Source of the DNA: Mermis nigrescens
Taxonomy: Eukaryota; Nematoda; Enoplea; Mermithida; Mermithidae
DNA: 64,000 bases
Reading direction: 5' to 3'
Assembly (NCBI GenBank): GCA_036768485.1
Contig: JAVLUZ010000157.1
Location: 10,868,422-10,932,421, forward strand
In this document: positions 1 through 11,659 of the stretch, one piece after another
Layout of the letters: each line of letters starts with the position of its first letter
How positions within the stretch are numbered: the stretch's first letter is position 1
Program-made: the position numbers and the translations under genes
Notes under the pieces: generated by a model
Seen by the model: only the letters and a program-made list of their open reading frames with translations
What the model was told of the DNA's origin: nothing
Databases searched by the model: none

Positions 1-217
1 GCCGTCTAGGAAAAATACGTTTGATAAGGAGTAAAAATAAGTAAATAATAATTAACACCACTTGACCATATGTAAATGTGCGTAGGAGAGGTAAGAGCGG
101 CAAATTATCTACTTGAAGGTCCACAGTTTTCATATTGTCGAGCTATTTAGTCCCGAATTAATATTTTCAAAAAGGAATGATAAAAAAATATATATTCAAT
201 GAATCCGGCTAAGAGGA
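1..217. other. AT-rich sequence, nothing recognised
   Basis: No gene, RNA or repeat structure that I can support. Confidence 0.4.
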
Positions 218-384
218 TCGTCTGTTTCACACAACTTCGGTCATAAATTTAAAACCATATCCGACAATAAGCTGACAAATTGCGATTATAGCATTGATCC
301 GATATATAATTATCGTAACCCTCGGCTTACTGTCGATGAAAATTCTTAGAATTTATGCACGAAGCCATGTGAAACAGACTATAA
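218..384. mobile_element. V-family inverted-repeat MITE
   Basis: The left end CGTCTGTTTCACA and right end TGTGAAACAGACTATA are inverted copies, and the interior folds around GATATATAATTATCGTAA. A second copy sits at 10656-10826. The ORF crossing it is a repeat artefact. Confidence 0.6.
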
Positions 385-603
385 GCATCGAAACGCTCGG
401 TAATTCATTTTTGAGCAAGGCACCTCCTGCCTGCAAAATTATACATTTATCGTTGCTTTCGGCAATCAACATTTAAATATTTAAATATATGTATATATTT
501 AAATAAATGTCAATATGTATTTATTCAATTTATTTTTGTCTCGACTTTGTGTTAAACAAAAATACTGCCCGCTGTAAAAATCGTTTTAAGCTAGTTGTGC
601 ATA
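385..603. other. AT-rich sequence, nothing recognised
   Basis: Includes a run of TTTAAATA-type repeats near 470-510. No coding signal. Confidence 0.3.
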
Positions 604-830
604 CAGGCCCGAATCCAGAATTTTGTCTCGGGGGCACGACCAAATTTTTTCAAAACATTTGGGAGAACCACAGGATGAATTAAAAAAAAGACGTTTTAAG
701 ACTACTCGAGCAAACCACTTTGTGGCTGAGGGCACAGGTGGCAATGCCGCGCCACCGGGTGTCGCCAAAGGCACTTCGGTACCTTCCAGAACCCCAGCTG
801 GGTGGCGCTAGAAAAAACAGTATTTGATTG
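604..830. repeat. L-family element end
   Basis: It begins CAGGCCCGAATCCAG, the same terminal sequence that closes the L copy at 6551 in reverse (CTGGATACGGGCCTG). The right boundary is not clear. Confidence 0.45.
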
Positions 831-1004
831 GGGGTAGAATTTTTCGAACCAAAAATAAAAAAGTGAGAAAATGATACAAGGATACATTTCGGTGCCGATC
901 ATGGTATATACTATCGTTATAATCATACGTGGTAGAGGAAGAAAGAGGGATGACAACATGGAGAAAGGAGTGCGAAAAATCAGGAACCATATGGCTAATA
1001 AATT

Positions 1005-1160
1005 AGTACACCTCCCGAAAAAGCTAAATATTGATGTAAACAAACGCAATTCGCTGTGACGCGTACCCCATGGAAAGTACTTTATTTTTATTCTATTCGA
1101 CATCGCCCGACTTCTGAACAGAGAAAGTAAAGAACAAAAAATGGACAAACACGAATTTTC
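1005..1160. repeat. Fragment of the U repeat
   Basis: The stretch from CACCTCCCGAAAAAGC through GCGACGCGTACCCC-like sequence to AACAGAGAAAGT is repeated at about 57345-57485 and, inverted, at about 61780-61930. It links this intergenic region with the large mosaic at 55.8-63.8 kb. Confidence 0.65.
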
Positions 1161-1166
1161 CTTCAC

Positions 1167-1226
1167 AAAAATATTCCAAACTTTACAAAAAATATTCCAA
1201 ACTATACAAAAAATTTTTCCAAACTT
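1167..1226. repeat. Short tandem repeat, about 20 bp
   Basis: Three copies of AAATATTCCAAACTWTACAA follow one another with small changes. Confidence 0.6.
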
Positions 1227-1295
1227 TGCTAATTTTCAGATTAATACTGATGACATGGATGAAGTTACGTGTTCATTAATGAATTTTGTGTGGAG

Positions 1296-1770
1296 GTTTA
1301 ACCAACCAACCAACTAACCGGCCAACCAACCAGCTAACTAGCCAACCAAACAATCAACCAACTGGCCAAACAATCAGCCAACTAGCCAACCAAACAAGCA
1401 ACTAACCGGCCAAACAACCAACCAACTAGCCAACCAACCAACCAACTAACCGGCCAACTAACCAGCCAACTAGCCAACCAATCGACCACCTACCCAACCA
1501 GTGAGCTTACCAACTGGCCAAACAAACAAACAACCAACCAACCAACCATCTAGCCAACCGTTCAACCAACCAACTAGCCAACCAAAGAACCAACTAGCCA
1601 ATCAAACAACAAACCAGCCACCTACCCAACCAAACAACTAATCAACTGGCCAAACAAACAACCAACCAACTAGCCAACAGCTCAACCAACCAACCAACTA
1701 ACCGGCCAACCAACCAACCAACTAGCCAACCGCTCAACCAACCAACTAGCCAACCAACCAACAAATCTTA
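1296..1770. repeat. CCAA-type minisatellite
   Basis: About 475 bp of degenerate CCAA/CCAAC units broken by CTAG and CCGG variants (for example CCAACCAACTAACCGGCC). The purine/pyrimidine bias is strong, with almost no G on this strand outside CTAG, CCGG and TGG. It is not the insect TTAGG telomere repeat. Confidence 0.9.
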
Positions 1771-1828
1771 ACAAAAGGATCCCCGGTACCTTCAAAACCA
1801 AAATCCATTGCCCAGATATGGCTGAGGG

Positions 1829-2268
1829 CATAGTTTCCCAAGGTCGAAAGTTCAGGGGGGTTAAATCCCAAAATTTAGGACCACTAAACTTAGAGTCTAG
1901 CCTTTTTTGCAGGTCAAATATGAAAAATGGCTAAAACTTCCTATTTAGCATGTTTTAATGTGAAAAACTGCATTTTGAGTTACTTTTTGTCCCATTCTGA
2001 CTAGTTTCTGTCACTCTTGTGAGTAAAAATATAAGAATTCATCGAAAATTTTGACTTTTCGGATCATTTTAAGTTCATTCTGGGTGTTTGATGGGTAAAC
2101 AAAACAGAAATGTATTTGTCAATACGAAGCGCCAAAAAAATATAATATCTTCGCTGCTTTTGTACCCAAAAATCATGCAGAAAATATTTGATAACTCAAA
2201 ATCGTCCGACAGTGATTCAAGTCTCGACCCTGAGGTGGGGGTAATATTCTTTCATATGGGAATGTGTG
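1829..2268. mobile_element. J-family hAT-like MITE (J1), with TSD
   Basis: Perfect 8-bp target duplication GCTGAGGG at 1821-1828 and 2269-2276. It starts CATAGTTTCCCAAGG and ends TATGGGAATGTGTG. Other copies: 18298-20648 (split by K) and 45286-45731. 440 bp, no coding. Confidence 0.88.
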
Positions 2269-2276
2269 GCTGAGGG

Positions 2277-2660
2277 GTCTGGGTGGCGCGCTTTAGCCGA
2301 GTCCGGCGCAGGGCCCGGAAAAAGTTGTGAAAAGCGCACCTTAAAGTTGAATCGTAGCATTAATATTATTATAAAATCAGTCTAATTTTAGTTCTGAAAT
2401 CAGTTTCTGGGTAAAATCCGCAAAACGCAGAAGACATAGATGCAAAATATTCTTCAGATTTTAAAAGATTGAATTTAGACTGTCTTGATCGCGCGTTTCG
2501 GACCAAATAGATTTTAATTAATGATAAAAAATCTGGCGCTCAGCGCCGAAAATTTTTTCGATTTTTCGCTAAAAAACAAGGGGAGTAAAGGGAAGAATCA
2601 TTCTCGAGTTTCATTCTAGAGTGTACACGGGCCACCTGATTCCCCCTGGATACGGACCTA
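2277..2660. repeat. L/D-like repeat flanking J1
   Basis: GGTGGCGCGCTTTAGCC resembles segments at 19400 and 26545. A later segment with ATAGATGCAAAATA and CCCCTGGATACGG matches the L copies at 6245 and 13745. It includes the hairpin variant GGCGCTCAGCGCC near 2534. Confidence 0.5.
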
Positions 2661-3640
2661 TGTGCATAAATGGGCAGCAAGAAAATTCCGGCACTTTTGC
2701 AAATTAGGAGGTACAGAAATTTTTTTCAAATTTTCTCGAAATTTGATAAAATATTTTGGAATCTTTTTCAGTTTTTTTTTTAAATTTTTTAGATCATGGT
2801 CAATTTTTGTGCTCTGATTGATCACTAAGACGAGTGCATTCATTTCGGTACCAGATAAAAAATGAGCCTGAACTAATGGGGTTACAGTGAGCGGAGCGAG
2901 CTAAGACCCCCGCATTAGTTTGGACTTATTTTTTGCCTGGTATCAGTGTGGATTTGTAAGTAGTATCCAAGGCTTATTTAGTCAAAGTCCGACCACAAGA
3001 GGCTTTCTACTAAAAAATAAGAAGTCAAAATTCACAAAAAAATGAAATTTGAATTTTCCGAAAACCGATGGTCTGCAATCAAAACGGATGTCATATTCGT
3101 AATCAGCGTATAAAAATTGACCATATTTCATCATATTTCGAAAAATTTGAAAACTTCCTTAGCACCTCCTAAACTGCATAAGTGCCGAAAATTCGGCATA
3201 AATGCACAATCACGGACCCGTACTTTCTGCAGCGTGTTATTAACATAATAAGATATGGTAACCTAAGTAAGATTTTCATTCGCATTGGTGACAGCGAAGC
3301 AGCTCAGAAGTCAAAATTTAGAATGACAACCTAAATACATATTCTAGTGCAGCAGGAGCAACGAAAACAAAGTGGTTCTTTGGATAGCCAAAAAACTTAA
3401 TTTTGAAAAACACAAAATTTCGTCAAATGTGCTACACGAATGCGTTACTTGATCTTTAATGAATTAGCATTTTGGTACAAATAGTTTAATTGACTAAAAC
3501 GAATAGGAAGAAAAATTTTTTGATCTATCTTTAATGCGAAGATCATGTCAATTCAGACTGTCGAGTCATACGATGCTCACAACGTGCTGTAGAAAATACG
3601 GGTCCGTGATTGTGCATCAGTGCCATATTCTGGGGGATCT
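2652..3640. repeat. Nested inverted-repeat (foldback) elements
   Basis: The segment after 2652 (TGTGCATAAATG, then GGCACTTTTGCA, AGGAGGT) is mirrored at about 3140-3220. An inner pair, ACCAGATAAAAAATGAGCC and its mirror at about 2925-2945, surrounds GAGCGGAGCGAGC. A further mirror pair, ATCACGGACCCGTA, joins 3199-3240 with 3578-3623. Ends are not fixed. Confidence 0.55.
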
Positions 3641-3689
3641 GGTTGATAGGAATTGGCCAAAATCGCCAAAAATGTTACTAAACCTTAGC

Positions 3690-3980
3690 GGTGTGCCGGG
3701 TACCCGGACACGGACGGTCGGAAACCCGACCAAAATTTTGGACCCGAACCCGAGATTGTCCAAAAATTTGGACCCGGCCTGACCCGGACCCCAGGTTGTC
3801 CAAAATTTGGCCCGGACCCGACCTCAAGAGATATCGGGTCCGGGTCCAGCCTGCAATTTTCTTTTCCTTTCCCAGAATTCGCAATTTTCTTAATACAGGG
3901 TGGCCACTGGTTTCCCAAAATAAAATTCCCGGGTTTTTTCCGGGTTTCCCGGGTGATTTATGGACAATTTCCCGGTTTTA
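3690..3980. repeat. GC-rich ACCCGGACCCG repeat and MITE terminus
   Basis: Short repeats of GACCCGG/ACCCGAA occupy 3700-3860. AGGGTGGCCACTGG with TTTCCCGGG runs at 3896-3975 look like the end of a hAT-like element. Open frames here arise from the repeat. Confidence 0.5.
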
Positions 3981-4344
3981 AATCATGCTTTAAACGTACA
4001 CTAACGCAAAAGTGTCGTGATAAGAACATGAAAAAGGATAAGGCACAAGCAACTATTAATCAAACAAATGCAAATACTACTCGAAACGTTTTGAAACAAT
4101 CATAATTTCTTTTTCAATGATGCTAACGAGTTGTCGATAGCAGTTCTCGCAACCTACAATATAGTACAGTAGCGATTTTAGTGTGGTAAAACAGGGTTTT
4201 CGAACTTTGGTAATGTATTCAAACTAATTTCTGGGTTTCTCACGCCAAAAATTACTAAAAATTGTCACAAAACGACGCGAAGCGCCGAAAAATTTGACAT
4301 TTTTCTATTGTAAATGCAAATTCTGCCATTTTAAAGATATATAG

Positions 4345-6240
4345 GACCAGTGACGGATCTAGGATTCCCCTATGGGGTAGCGGTAACCCAACCTTTCCAA
4401 AAACAGTCGAAAATAGGTCCACAAATTTGCCCTTAACGCGCAAAAAAAGCGTTTTTTCGGTGTTTTACATTGTATACTTTAACATAAAATCACTTGACAC
4501 AATATTTTTACTAGAAATTTTAAAATGTTACACAATTTTGTGCGAAAAAATCATTGATTTTCTTTGACTTTAACAAAAATCTGGCGCGAAGCGCCGAAAA
4601 ATTTGTTAAATTAAGGCGGATAGACGTCTAGAAGCATTATTTACTGCTTGATTTCCTGTATTTATAGCATTTGATGCGAAACATCGAAATTTTTAATTGA
4701 AAATAGAAGAAAACTATGCGAAAATAGCTGTTAAAATTGTTTTGAAACCTACATGAACAGACAATGGCTTCCAGGTAGTGTTTTTTTTTTGTACAAGATC
4801 CGTTTGTACATATACAAAGATGGTCCCTAAAAGTCTTTGTACATTTTGCACACACAAATTTTCGGGTACTATGATATAGTACGGTAGCGACCTTACTGTG
4901 GTAAAAACAGAGTTGTTTGACCTTTGGTAGTGTATTTTGGCTAATTGCTGGTTTTATGAGGGCAAAAATCATTAAGAATCGTCTCGAAACGGCGGGAAGT
5001 GCCGAAAAATTTGACATTTTTCTTTCGAAATGCGATTTCTGCTATTATAAAGATTTATAGGACACACAATTACTCATTTCGTTGCGAGTTTCAGACCTTT
5101 TTTGCAGTTTTTGTCTTCCCGAAAATCTTTTGTACATCTACAAAGACGATCCCTTAAAGTCTTTGTACAGCGGGAAAAATCCTTGTACATTTTGTACACA
5201 GAAATTTTTGGGTACCATAATATATGGTAGAGAAGCGACTTTAGTGTGGTAAAAACAGAGTTGTTCGACTTTTGATAGTGTATTTTAGCTAACTTATGGA
5301 TCTCTAGGGGCAAAAATCACAAAGAATCGACTTAAAACGGCGCGAAGCGCCGATAAATCTGACATTCTTCCTTTTTAAATGTAATCTCTGCCATTATAAA
5401 GATGTATAGAACACACAATAACTCATTTCGGCACGAAGCGCCGAAAATGTTGGCGAATTTCAGACCTTTTTGCAATTTTAGTCTTACCAAGTCTTTGTAC
5501 ATGTACAAAGACGGTCCCGAGAAGTCTTTGTACATCGGGATTTTTAACTGAAAATAGAAGAAAGGTATGCAAAAATAGTTGTTTCGAAACCTACATTAAC
5601 AGAGAATGGCTTCCAGGCAAAGTTTCTTTTGTATAAGGCCCGTTTGTACATATACAAAGATGGTCCCAAAAAGTTTTTTGTACATTTTGTACACACAAAT
5701 TTTTGGGCACTACGATATAGTACCGTAGCGACTTTAGTGTCGTAAAAACAGAGTTGTTCGACCTTTGGTAGTGTATTTTGGCTAATTCCTGGTTTTATGA
5801 GGGCAAAAATCATTAAGAATCGTTTTAAAACGGTGCGAAGCGCCGAAAAATTTGACATGTTTCCTTCCAAAATGCAATTTCTGCTATTATAAAGATATAT
5901 AGGACACACAATTACTCATTCAAGCGCGAAGCGCCGAAAATTTTTGCGAATTTCAGACCTTTTTTTGCAGATTTTGTCTTCCCGAAAATCTTTGTACATC
6001 TACAAAGACGGTCCCGAAAAGTCTTTGTACATGAGGAAAAATCTTTGCCGAATACAAAAAACGTGCTTCCATGTCGCCAAGAAAATAAATAAATGTCATT
6101 AATAGGTATCATCCGGCGCGTAGCGCCGCCAGAAAAAATTTGAAAAGTTTCGGTCACTGACGGCCAAAAATCATTGCAAATTGCTTACCCATTCTTTAAC
6201 TCGCCAAATATTTTTGGCCAATGGGGGGGTGTCAATATGA
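4345..6240. mobile_element. B-family hAT-like element carrying an A-MITE array
   Basis: It starts CAGTGACGGATCTAGG, matching the inverted right end of B3 (GATCCGCCACTG at 55392). B sequence with ATAAATAAATGTCATTAA and GGCGCGTAGCGCC continues after the insertion. The GC-rich right end seen in B3 is truncated here. Confidence 0.7.
4776..6065. mobile_element. A-family MITE block inserted in B, with TSD
   Basis: It starts TAGTGTTTTTTTT and ends CAAAAAACGTG. 8-bp duplication CTTCCAGG (4768-4775) and CTTCCATG (6066-6073). It holds at least three partial or complete A copies. The B flank plus MITE start recurs at about 5540-5630, so the block arose partly by tandem duplication. It contains five or six hairpin cassettes and TTGTACA palindromes. 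Confidence 0.8.
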
Positions 6241-6244
6241 CCAC

Positions 6245-6551
6245 TAGAGCTGTACAATTCGTAAATTTTGCTACCCAGATGCCTAAAACATGGTGAGAAT
6301 TCAATAGACACCCTTTTTCTGCATAAAACCTGTGCAGAACAGAAGAAATAGATGCAAAATACGCTTCAGGTTGTATAAAGACTAAAAATCGAGCATTTAA
6401 ACCGCGCGCTTGGGACTAAGTAGACTCTAATCATAATTTTGAAATTTTTTGCGATTTTGGCTAAAAAAGCAAAGGGGGAGTAAAGAAAAAATCAATCTCA
6501 TATTTCATTTTGGGGTGCACGTGCCCCCGATCTCCCCTGGATACGGGCCTG
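6245..6551. mobile_element. L-family element
   Basis: It starts TAGAGCTGTACAATTCG, close to the K terminus, and ends CTGGATACGGGCCTG. It is homologous to 13745-14049. No coding. Confidence 0.6.
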
Positions 6552-7479
6552 GTTACCCCTGTTAGATAATTGGACAGACAGGTCTATACCTACCTAGTCT
6601 ATACAAACAATAAAACAGATTTTACTCCAGTGAAAGGAATTCAGAGATTCTAAGCTGCGTATAATAAGTGCTTCAAATGATTAGAAAATCGAAGATAAAT
6701 TTGTTATTCATAATTTATCATAATTACGTTTGGCACACCGTTCCGTAGTCAGGTCAAGTGTTTTACCAAATGGGACAACGCAAAAAAGAAATCCAGTTTA
6801 CTTATAGGCAGATGAAATTCATAAAACACTTTTATTTATTAATTTTTTTAAATCAAGTTTTACATTACGAACATAGGCCTGACTTAAAAAAGAAGCGCAA
6901 CACATGTTTAGTAGATATAGATATGCAACGTAGGTAGGTATGCGAAATCAAAACGAATGCGTGTATGAACGTTATTCAATTGGAAATAAAAGCTAATATT
7001 GACGTTAAAACAAAGGACTAAATTCTGCTCTGTGCACCTGCACAAGCCACAAAGTAAGCGAAAAAGGTAATTCGAACTTTTTCAGTTTAAGGTTAGTAAT
7101 AAAATTTCTTGTTGTTGTTGTATCTTTCATACATTTTATGTATATAGCAGCACTCCCGCTTAGGTTGTTATTGTTCCCATGTTGGTTGGTTTATTAAGTT
7201 CTCCGGCTTATGTTGAGATTATAGGCGTCACCTTGGAACCCACTAGTGGTTTTAGGCAGTTCACTTCAGTTTCAGTTCCTCCAGTTCAATCAATCCCGTC
7301 GCGAGCAGGGTTGCCAGGTCAAAATGTAAAAAACTACCAAAACTATTCAAAAACGCCAGAAAAACTGTTTTGGGTGCTCAGAAAAATTATCACCCTGTGG
7401 TTAAGCATAGGGATACAAACTACCAAATGCCTTCAAAAACTACCAAAATGGTAGTAAACGTAATATATAAAATGAGGCT
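6552..7479. other. Intergenic, no feature recognised
   Basis: AT-rich sequence upstream of the LINE. The short frame at 7179-7454 has no recognisable similarity and overlaps repetitive ACTACCAAAA motifs. Confidence 0.4.
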
Positions 7480-7509
7480 GGCTGCAAGGACTGTCATGTA
7501 ACTAAATGT

Positions 7510-8416
7510 GCATTAATCATCAATGCTAGAAGTTTAAAAAACAAATTGGATTTTCTTAAGAAAATTGAAATAGATTATGATTTGATGTGTTTTTGTGAAA
7601 CTTGGCTAAAAAGCGAAATTCTCGATTGTAATATTTTTAACACAAATTATTTTAACGTTTTTAGAAAAGATCGAGAAAAAACTTTGGGTGTATGTATTAT
7701 AGTGAAAAAAGAAATAAATGCAACAAAAATATTATTACCAGAGGAATTTAATAATTGCGAGGCTGTAGTTCTCAGATTTTAGAAATACGACAAATTATTT
7801 CAGAATAGTTTTGATTTATAGACCTCCTAATACAGATTTGCAAGTAATGAAATTATATAATGATTTCATTATTTGGAGTACTGATGTTTCATACCCAGTC
7901 GTTTTACTTGGTGATTTTAATCTTCCAAACATAAACTGGGCAAAAGGAGATATTCCTACTGATAAGTTAAGTCGAATATTTTGGAATACAATAAGTAAGC
8001 TAGGTTTTAAACAGCTCATTACTGAGTCCACTCGAGATAATAATTTAATTGATCTAATTTTTACTAATTGTGAAAATATTTGCTTTAATATTAATGTTTT
8101 ACCCCCATTTACGGATTCATGTAATCATAATCAGATTGATTTTTGTTTAATGCTCGATTCAAACAGGAAACAGGAATCTCCTGTCAGAAATTATTCATCT
8201 GGTAATTACAATGATTTTGCCTTATTTCTTGACAGCATTTTCTGGGAACAAGTATTTTTTGATTGTATTACAGTTGACGACTTCTATGATAAGTTTTTAC
8301 CCATAATTCATTTTGGTATTGAATGCTTTATACCCTTCAAGAAAATTATCGGTAAGAGACGTTCTAAGGAGATCCGAAAATCACTCAAACATAAATATTA
8401 TATGTGGCGAAAATAA
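7510..8416 (+). pseudogene. LINE endonuclease domain, broken
   Basis: It begins INARSLKNKLDFL, typical of LINE ORF2 starts, then CFCETWL. A frame change near 7780 leads to YRPPN, GDFN and a degraded catalytic end around DSCNHNQIDF. The family normally has a serine-aspartate-histidine motif here; this copy has NHNQ instead, so it is probably inactive. An in-frame TAA at 8414 separates it from the RT part. Confidence 0.85.
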
Positions 8417-8422
8417 TTTTAT

Positions 8423-9802
8423 TTGTATGTAAAGAGTAAAACTAAAACAATTAAGTCTGTTCCTCCTCTGAAAGACAGTAATAATATTTTTCAATTTGAT
8501 TCCTATGCAAAAGCGGAATTACTTAATAAACATTTTTGCTCAGTTTTCACTATTGATAATGGTTTTTGTCCTGACACTATTGATATTAATGTATCTAGCA
8601 AATTAAATTTGACTTTTATCGATTATATTAATGATGAATCAGTTTTAAAATCTATTGAGAAATTGAAATCGTCTTTTCCAGTTGGACCTGACAATCTTCC
8701 ACCAATTTTGTTTAAAAAACTGGCTTATTCTTTAGTAAATCCATTGAAAAAGATATTTTCAATATCTCTTTTAACTTCTAAGTTACCTAAAATCTGGAAA
8801 CATGCTCTTGTAGTACCCATTTTTAAAAAATGACCCCGCTTCACCTGATAACTATAGACCTGTTTCACTTACTTGTGTTTCATGCCGATTATTGGAGAAT
8901 ATAATTAAAGATAAAATCATGACGTATATCTTGCATTGCAATCTCTTATCAAAATACCAATTTGGCTTTTTACCGAAAAAATCATGTGAATCACAGCTAC
9001 TTTGTTACACTGATTATATTATCAAAAATTCAGATAATAAAGATACAATCGATTCTATTTATTTGGACTTTCAGAAAGCTTTGATTCCGTTTCAAGTTCA
9101 AAGTTAATTTTTAAATTATTTAAGTATGGACTGTGTGATAATCTCGTAAAATGGATTCATGATTTTTTGACTAATCGTACTCAGAGTGTTAAGCTTGATA
9201 ATACAGTCTCACTACCGGGAAATGTACTTAGTGGTGTTCCACAGGGGAGTGTCCTGGGACCTGTTTTATTCTTACTTTACATTAATGATATTGCAAACCT
9301 TTGCATTAGTGAAAAAACAAAAATTATGCTTTTCACGGATGATATTAAAATATATGCTAAATCAGTGGATTTTTTTCTTTTACAAAAACTTCTTACTGAT
9401 ATTATCAAATGGTCTAAGTTATGGCAATTACCCCTATCAGTATCTAAATGTCAAGTCATTTACTTTGGTCATAATAATCCTCGCTTTGATTATTTTATAA
9501 ATGATAAAAAACTTTTTCCTACTAATATTGGGGTTCGGGATTTAGGTATTACATTAAATGAAACTCTGAATTTTTCTCCTCATATAAAAAATGTAGTCCA
9601 AAACGCTTATTTTCGATTATCACTTATTTTTCGATCATTTCAGATTAAGAATACAGAAGCATTAATTTTAGCTTTCAAGCAATTTATTCGCCCCCTTTTA
9701 GAATTTAATACAATCATTTGGAATCCATATAAGAAATGTGATACAAAAAATATAGAAAAAGTTCAAAAATATTTTACCAAACGTATTCTTAAATTTACCT
9801 AG
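8423..9802 (+). pseudogene. LINE reverse transcriptase domain, broken
   Basis: Recognisable blocks in order: VVPIFKK, then after a frame change DNYRPVSL and GFLPKKSC; after another, LSGVPQGSVLGPVLFLLYIN; then MLFTDDIKIYA. The catalytic YADD-type box reads FTDD. Downstream blocks LGITLNETLNF and FIRPLLEFNTIIWNPY are the normal thumb region. At least two frameshifts, near 8832 and 9085, make it a pseudogene. Confidence 0.9.
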
Positions 9803-10158
9803 TGATATACCATATGAACGTCGGCTTCAGATTTTAGAATTAGACTCTCTGGAATTTCGTAGAGTTGTTTTTGATTTATCCATGATATATAAAATTTTCA
9901 ATGGATATATACAAATTGATCCTGATGATTTTTTCACACTTACACAGTCATTTAAAACTCGAGCTGTTAATAGCTTTAAAACTTAAAGGTGAAAAATTTC
10001 GTTTAGATGTTAAAAAATACTTTTTTCCAAATAGAGTCCTATATCTATGGAATTCTCTCCCAGATGCGATTATTTGTTCTTCTTCGGCAAATATCTTTCA
10101 GACCAGGGTTAAAGATTACCTCAAATCAAAAATTTTGGCTCCAACCAGTATGCTTTAA
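9803..10158 (+). pseudogene. LINE C-terminal segment, broken
   Basis: Across another frame change and a stop near 9983 the reading continues as RRLQILELDSLEFRR and LDVKKYFFPNRVLYLWNSLP, the segment that ends many Jockey/CR1-type ORF2 proteins. It ends before the AATAAA-like signal and pentamer tail. Confidence 0.8.
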
Positions 10159-10287
10159 TGTATCATGGAGCTATTGCAGCCAGTTAAACTAGCGACGATT
10201 TTTTATTCTTCGTATTTTGCCGTGTTTATGTGTATTTTACCTGTTTCATTGACTTTGCAATAAAATTTGTATTGTATTGTATTGTAT

Positions 10288-11633
10288 AACCTGGCATGGC
10301 AACACGCGAGAGGGGTTAAAATTAGCTACAGTAGTTAACGCAAGTATTTTAAGTGTAATCGATATATAGCTTGCTTATTTTAGAAAACCTCTAATTTTCA
10401 CCAAAACACCAAAAAAAACTCAAAAATTCTCAGAAAACCTCAAAAAGTTAAAACCTCAAAAAAACCTTAAATGTAAACAATTCTCAAAATTTGAGGCAAA
10501 ACCTTACGGTTGACGACCCTTACCGCTTAGCTTAATCATACAGTATAACCAACATTCTGCATGCATCCAGTGTTAATAGGAAGAAAGACATAACTTGGCT
10601 AATAGCTATGTTCAGTGTAAGTACTGTAATTGCAGCAAAACGTTATCCAAGTGTAATGTCCGTTTCGACACATATTTGGGCATTAGTTTTAAAAATTATC
10701 TCTGACGGAAAGCCGACAGATTGCGATTATGGCATTCATCTGATATATAATCATCGTAATCCGCCGGCTTACTGTCAGAGGAAATTTTTAAAATTTATGC
10801 CCTGATTTATGTGATACGGACTACAGGTTCGGACGGTCTGTTGAGATGATTCGTGAGCATCAACAATTCAGCCAATCATCAAAAGGCATTTTTTTAAACC
10901 CGCCACTTGCGCTATCTGGTTCGCCAATCGTCAACTGCAAAGTATTTTGCTCGTAGAGCCTTCCACATAAGACAGTAATTCACATTTTAATAATAAGTCA
11001 CTTTTAGAGTCACTTTAAATTTTTTCAAAACGATCAAAGTAAAATGAAACGGGCTATAGGTATTTTATAGTCTGTTTCAAATAATTTTGCGGTTTTCTTT
11101 TATGACATTACAAATTATTGTGGTCGTGTATCTACCCCGTCAGCCTGTGGAAGTAATTCAACGAAATAATAATTTTGGTTTGCTTGCAACAATCGGAAAT
11201 CGGTGAATGGAAAATTCAACACAAGCTCATGTGGAACAGACCATACAAACATGTATACGCATACAAATTTAAATACTTCAACAACTTCACGCATCTGTTA
11301 TTCAACAGAAGTTTCTTGGCCAACTGTTCCGACTGATGATTTTAAATATTAAGTTTTATAGTGTCCTGATTGTCTGGTACACGAAAAATAATTCCTGCAA
11401 GAATGGAAAAAATTGATGAGCAGTCAGATCAAGTGTCGATTGAGATACAGTAACTTAATATAGTCGTTTTGCAGGTTTATCTATTTATCACATTAATGAC
11501 CTGTTTGAGAAATTCAATTAGTTAACTGTTATTGACTGATTTATAACATTGCCTGTGATTCACAGCCTACAGGTGATTGCAAGAACAGAATATTGCTCGG
11601 AAGATATTCCCTTGTTGGACAGTTTTTTAGAAA
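10288..11633 (+). promoter_or_regulatory. 5' flank of the FET gene (promoter region not resolved)
   Basis: No convincing TATA box or initiator can be fixed. A strong acceptor-like ttcacag near 11564 suggests the first coding exon may follow a spliced leader. Inside lie two inverted-repeat MITEs: 10656-10826 (V family) and 11067-11252, with ends TATAGTCTGTTTCA and GGAACAGACCATA. Confidence 0.3.
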
Positions 11634-11659
11634 ATGTCGGCTGCACCATCAACTCAAGG
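11634..11659 (+). CDS. caz: FET gene coding exon 1 (start codon)
   Basis: The ATG at 11634 opens MSAAPSTQ and the exon ends with two bases (GG) of codon 9 before a strong GTAAGT donor at 11660. The split codon is completed by the first base of exon 2 to give MSAAPSTQGSYGYGAF, the serine-tyrosine-glycine start typical of FET proteins. A TAG lies in frame at 11628, so the reading frame cannot start further upstream in this exon. A possible 5'UTR acceptor (ttcacag) ends near 11564, so the leader may itself be spliced. Confidence 0.85.

Larger units (their letters stand above)
7480..10287 (+). mobile_element. Decayed Jockey/CR1-group non-LTR retrotransposon (LINE)
   Basis: An apurinic-endonuclease domain is followed by reverse transcriptase and a C-terminal segment, all on the + strand but broken by several frame changes and an in-frame stop. 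The element ends in a short (ATTGT)n repeat near 10268-10287 after an AATAAA-like signal, not poly(A), which resembles CR1/L2-type tails. The 5' end is not defined and the copy is probably truncated. Low GC and broken frames mean it is not autonomous. Confidence 0.85.

Noticed and set aside
1296..1770. CRISPR array or telomere repeat
   Set aside because: Units are simple 4-mers without spacers, and the motif is not TTAGG; it is a minisatellite.
4637..6157. Series of reverse-strand open frames with similar peptides (MYKDF, CTKTFRD, FGASRRNE)
   Set aside because: They coincide with A-family MITE copies and their palindromes, recur with every A copy in the window (also 30.5, 42.9 and 49-51 kb), and have no start, splice or domain support.
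7179..7454. Short open frame before the LINE as a LINE ORF1
   Set aside because: No zinc-knuckle or RRM features, repetitive ACTACCAAAA content, and no continuity with the endonuclease region.
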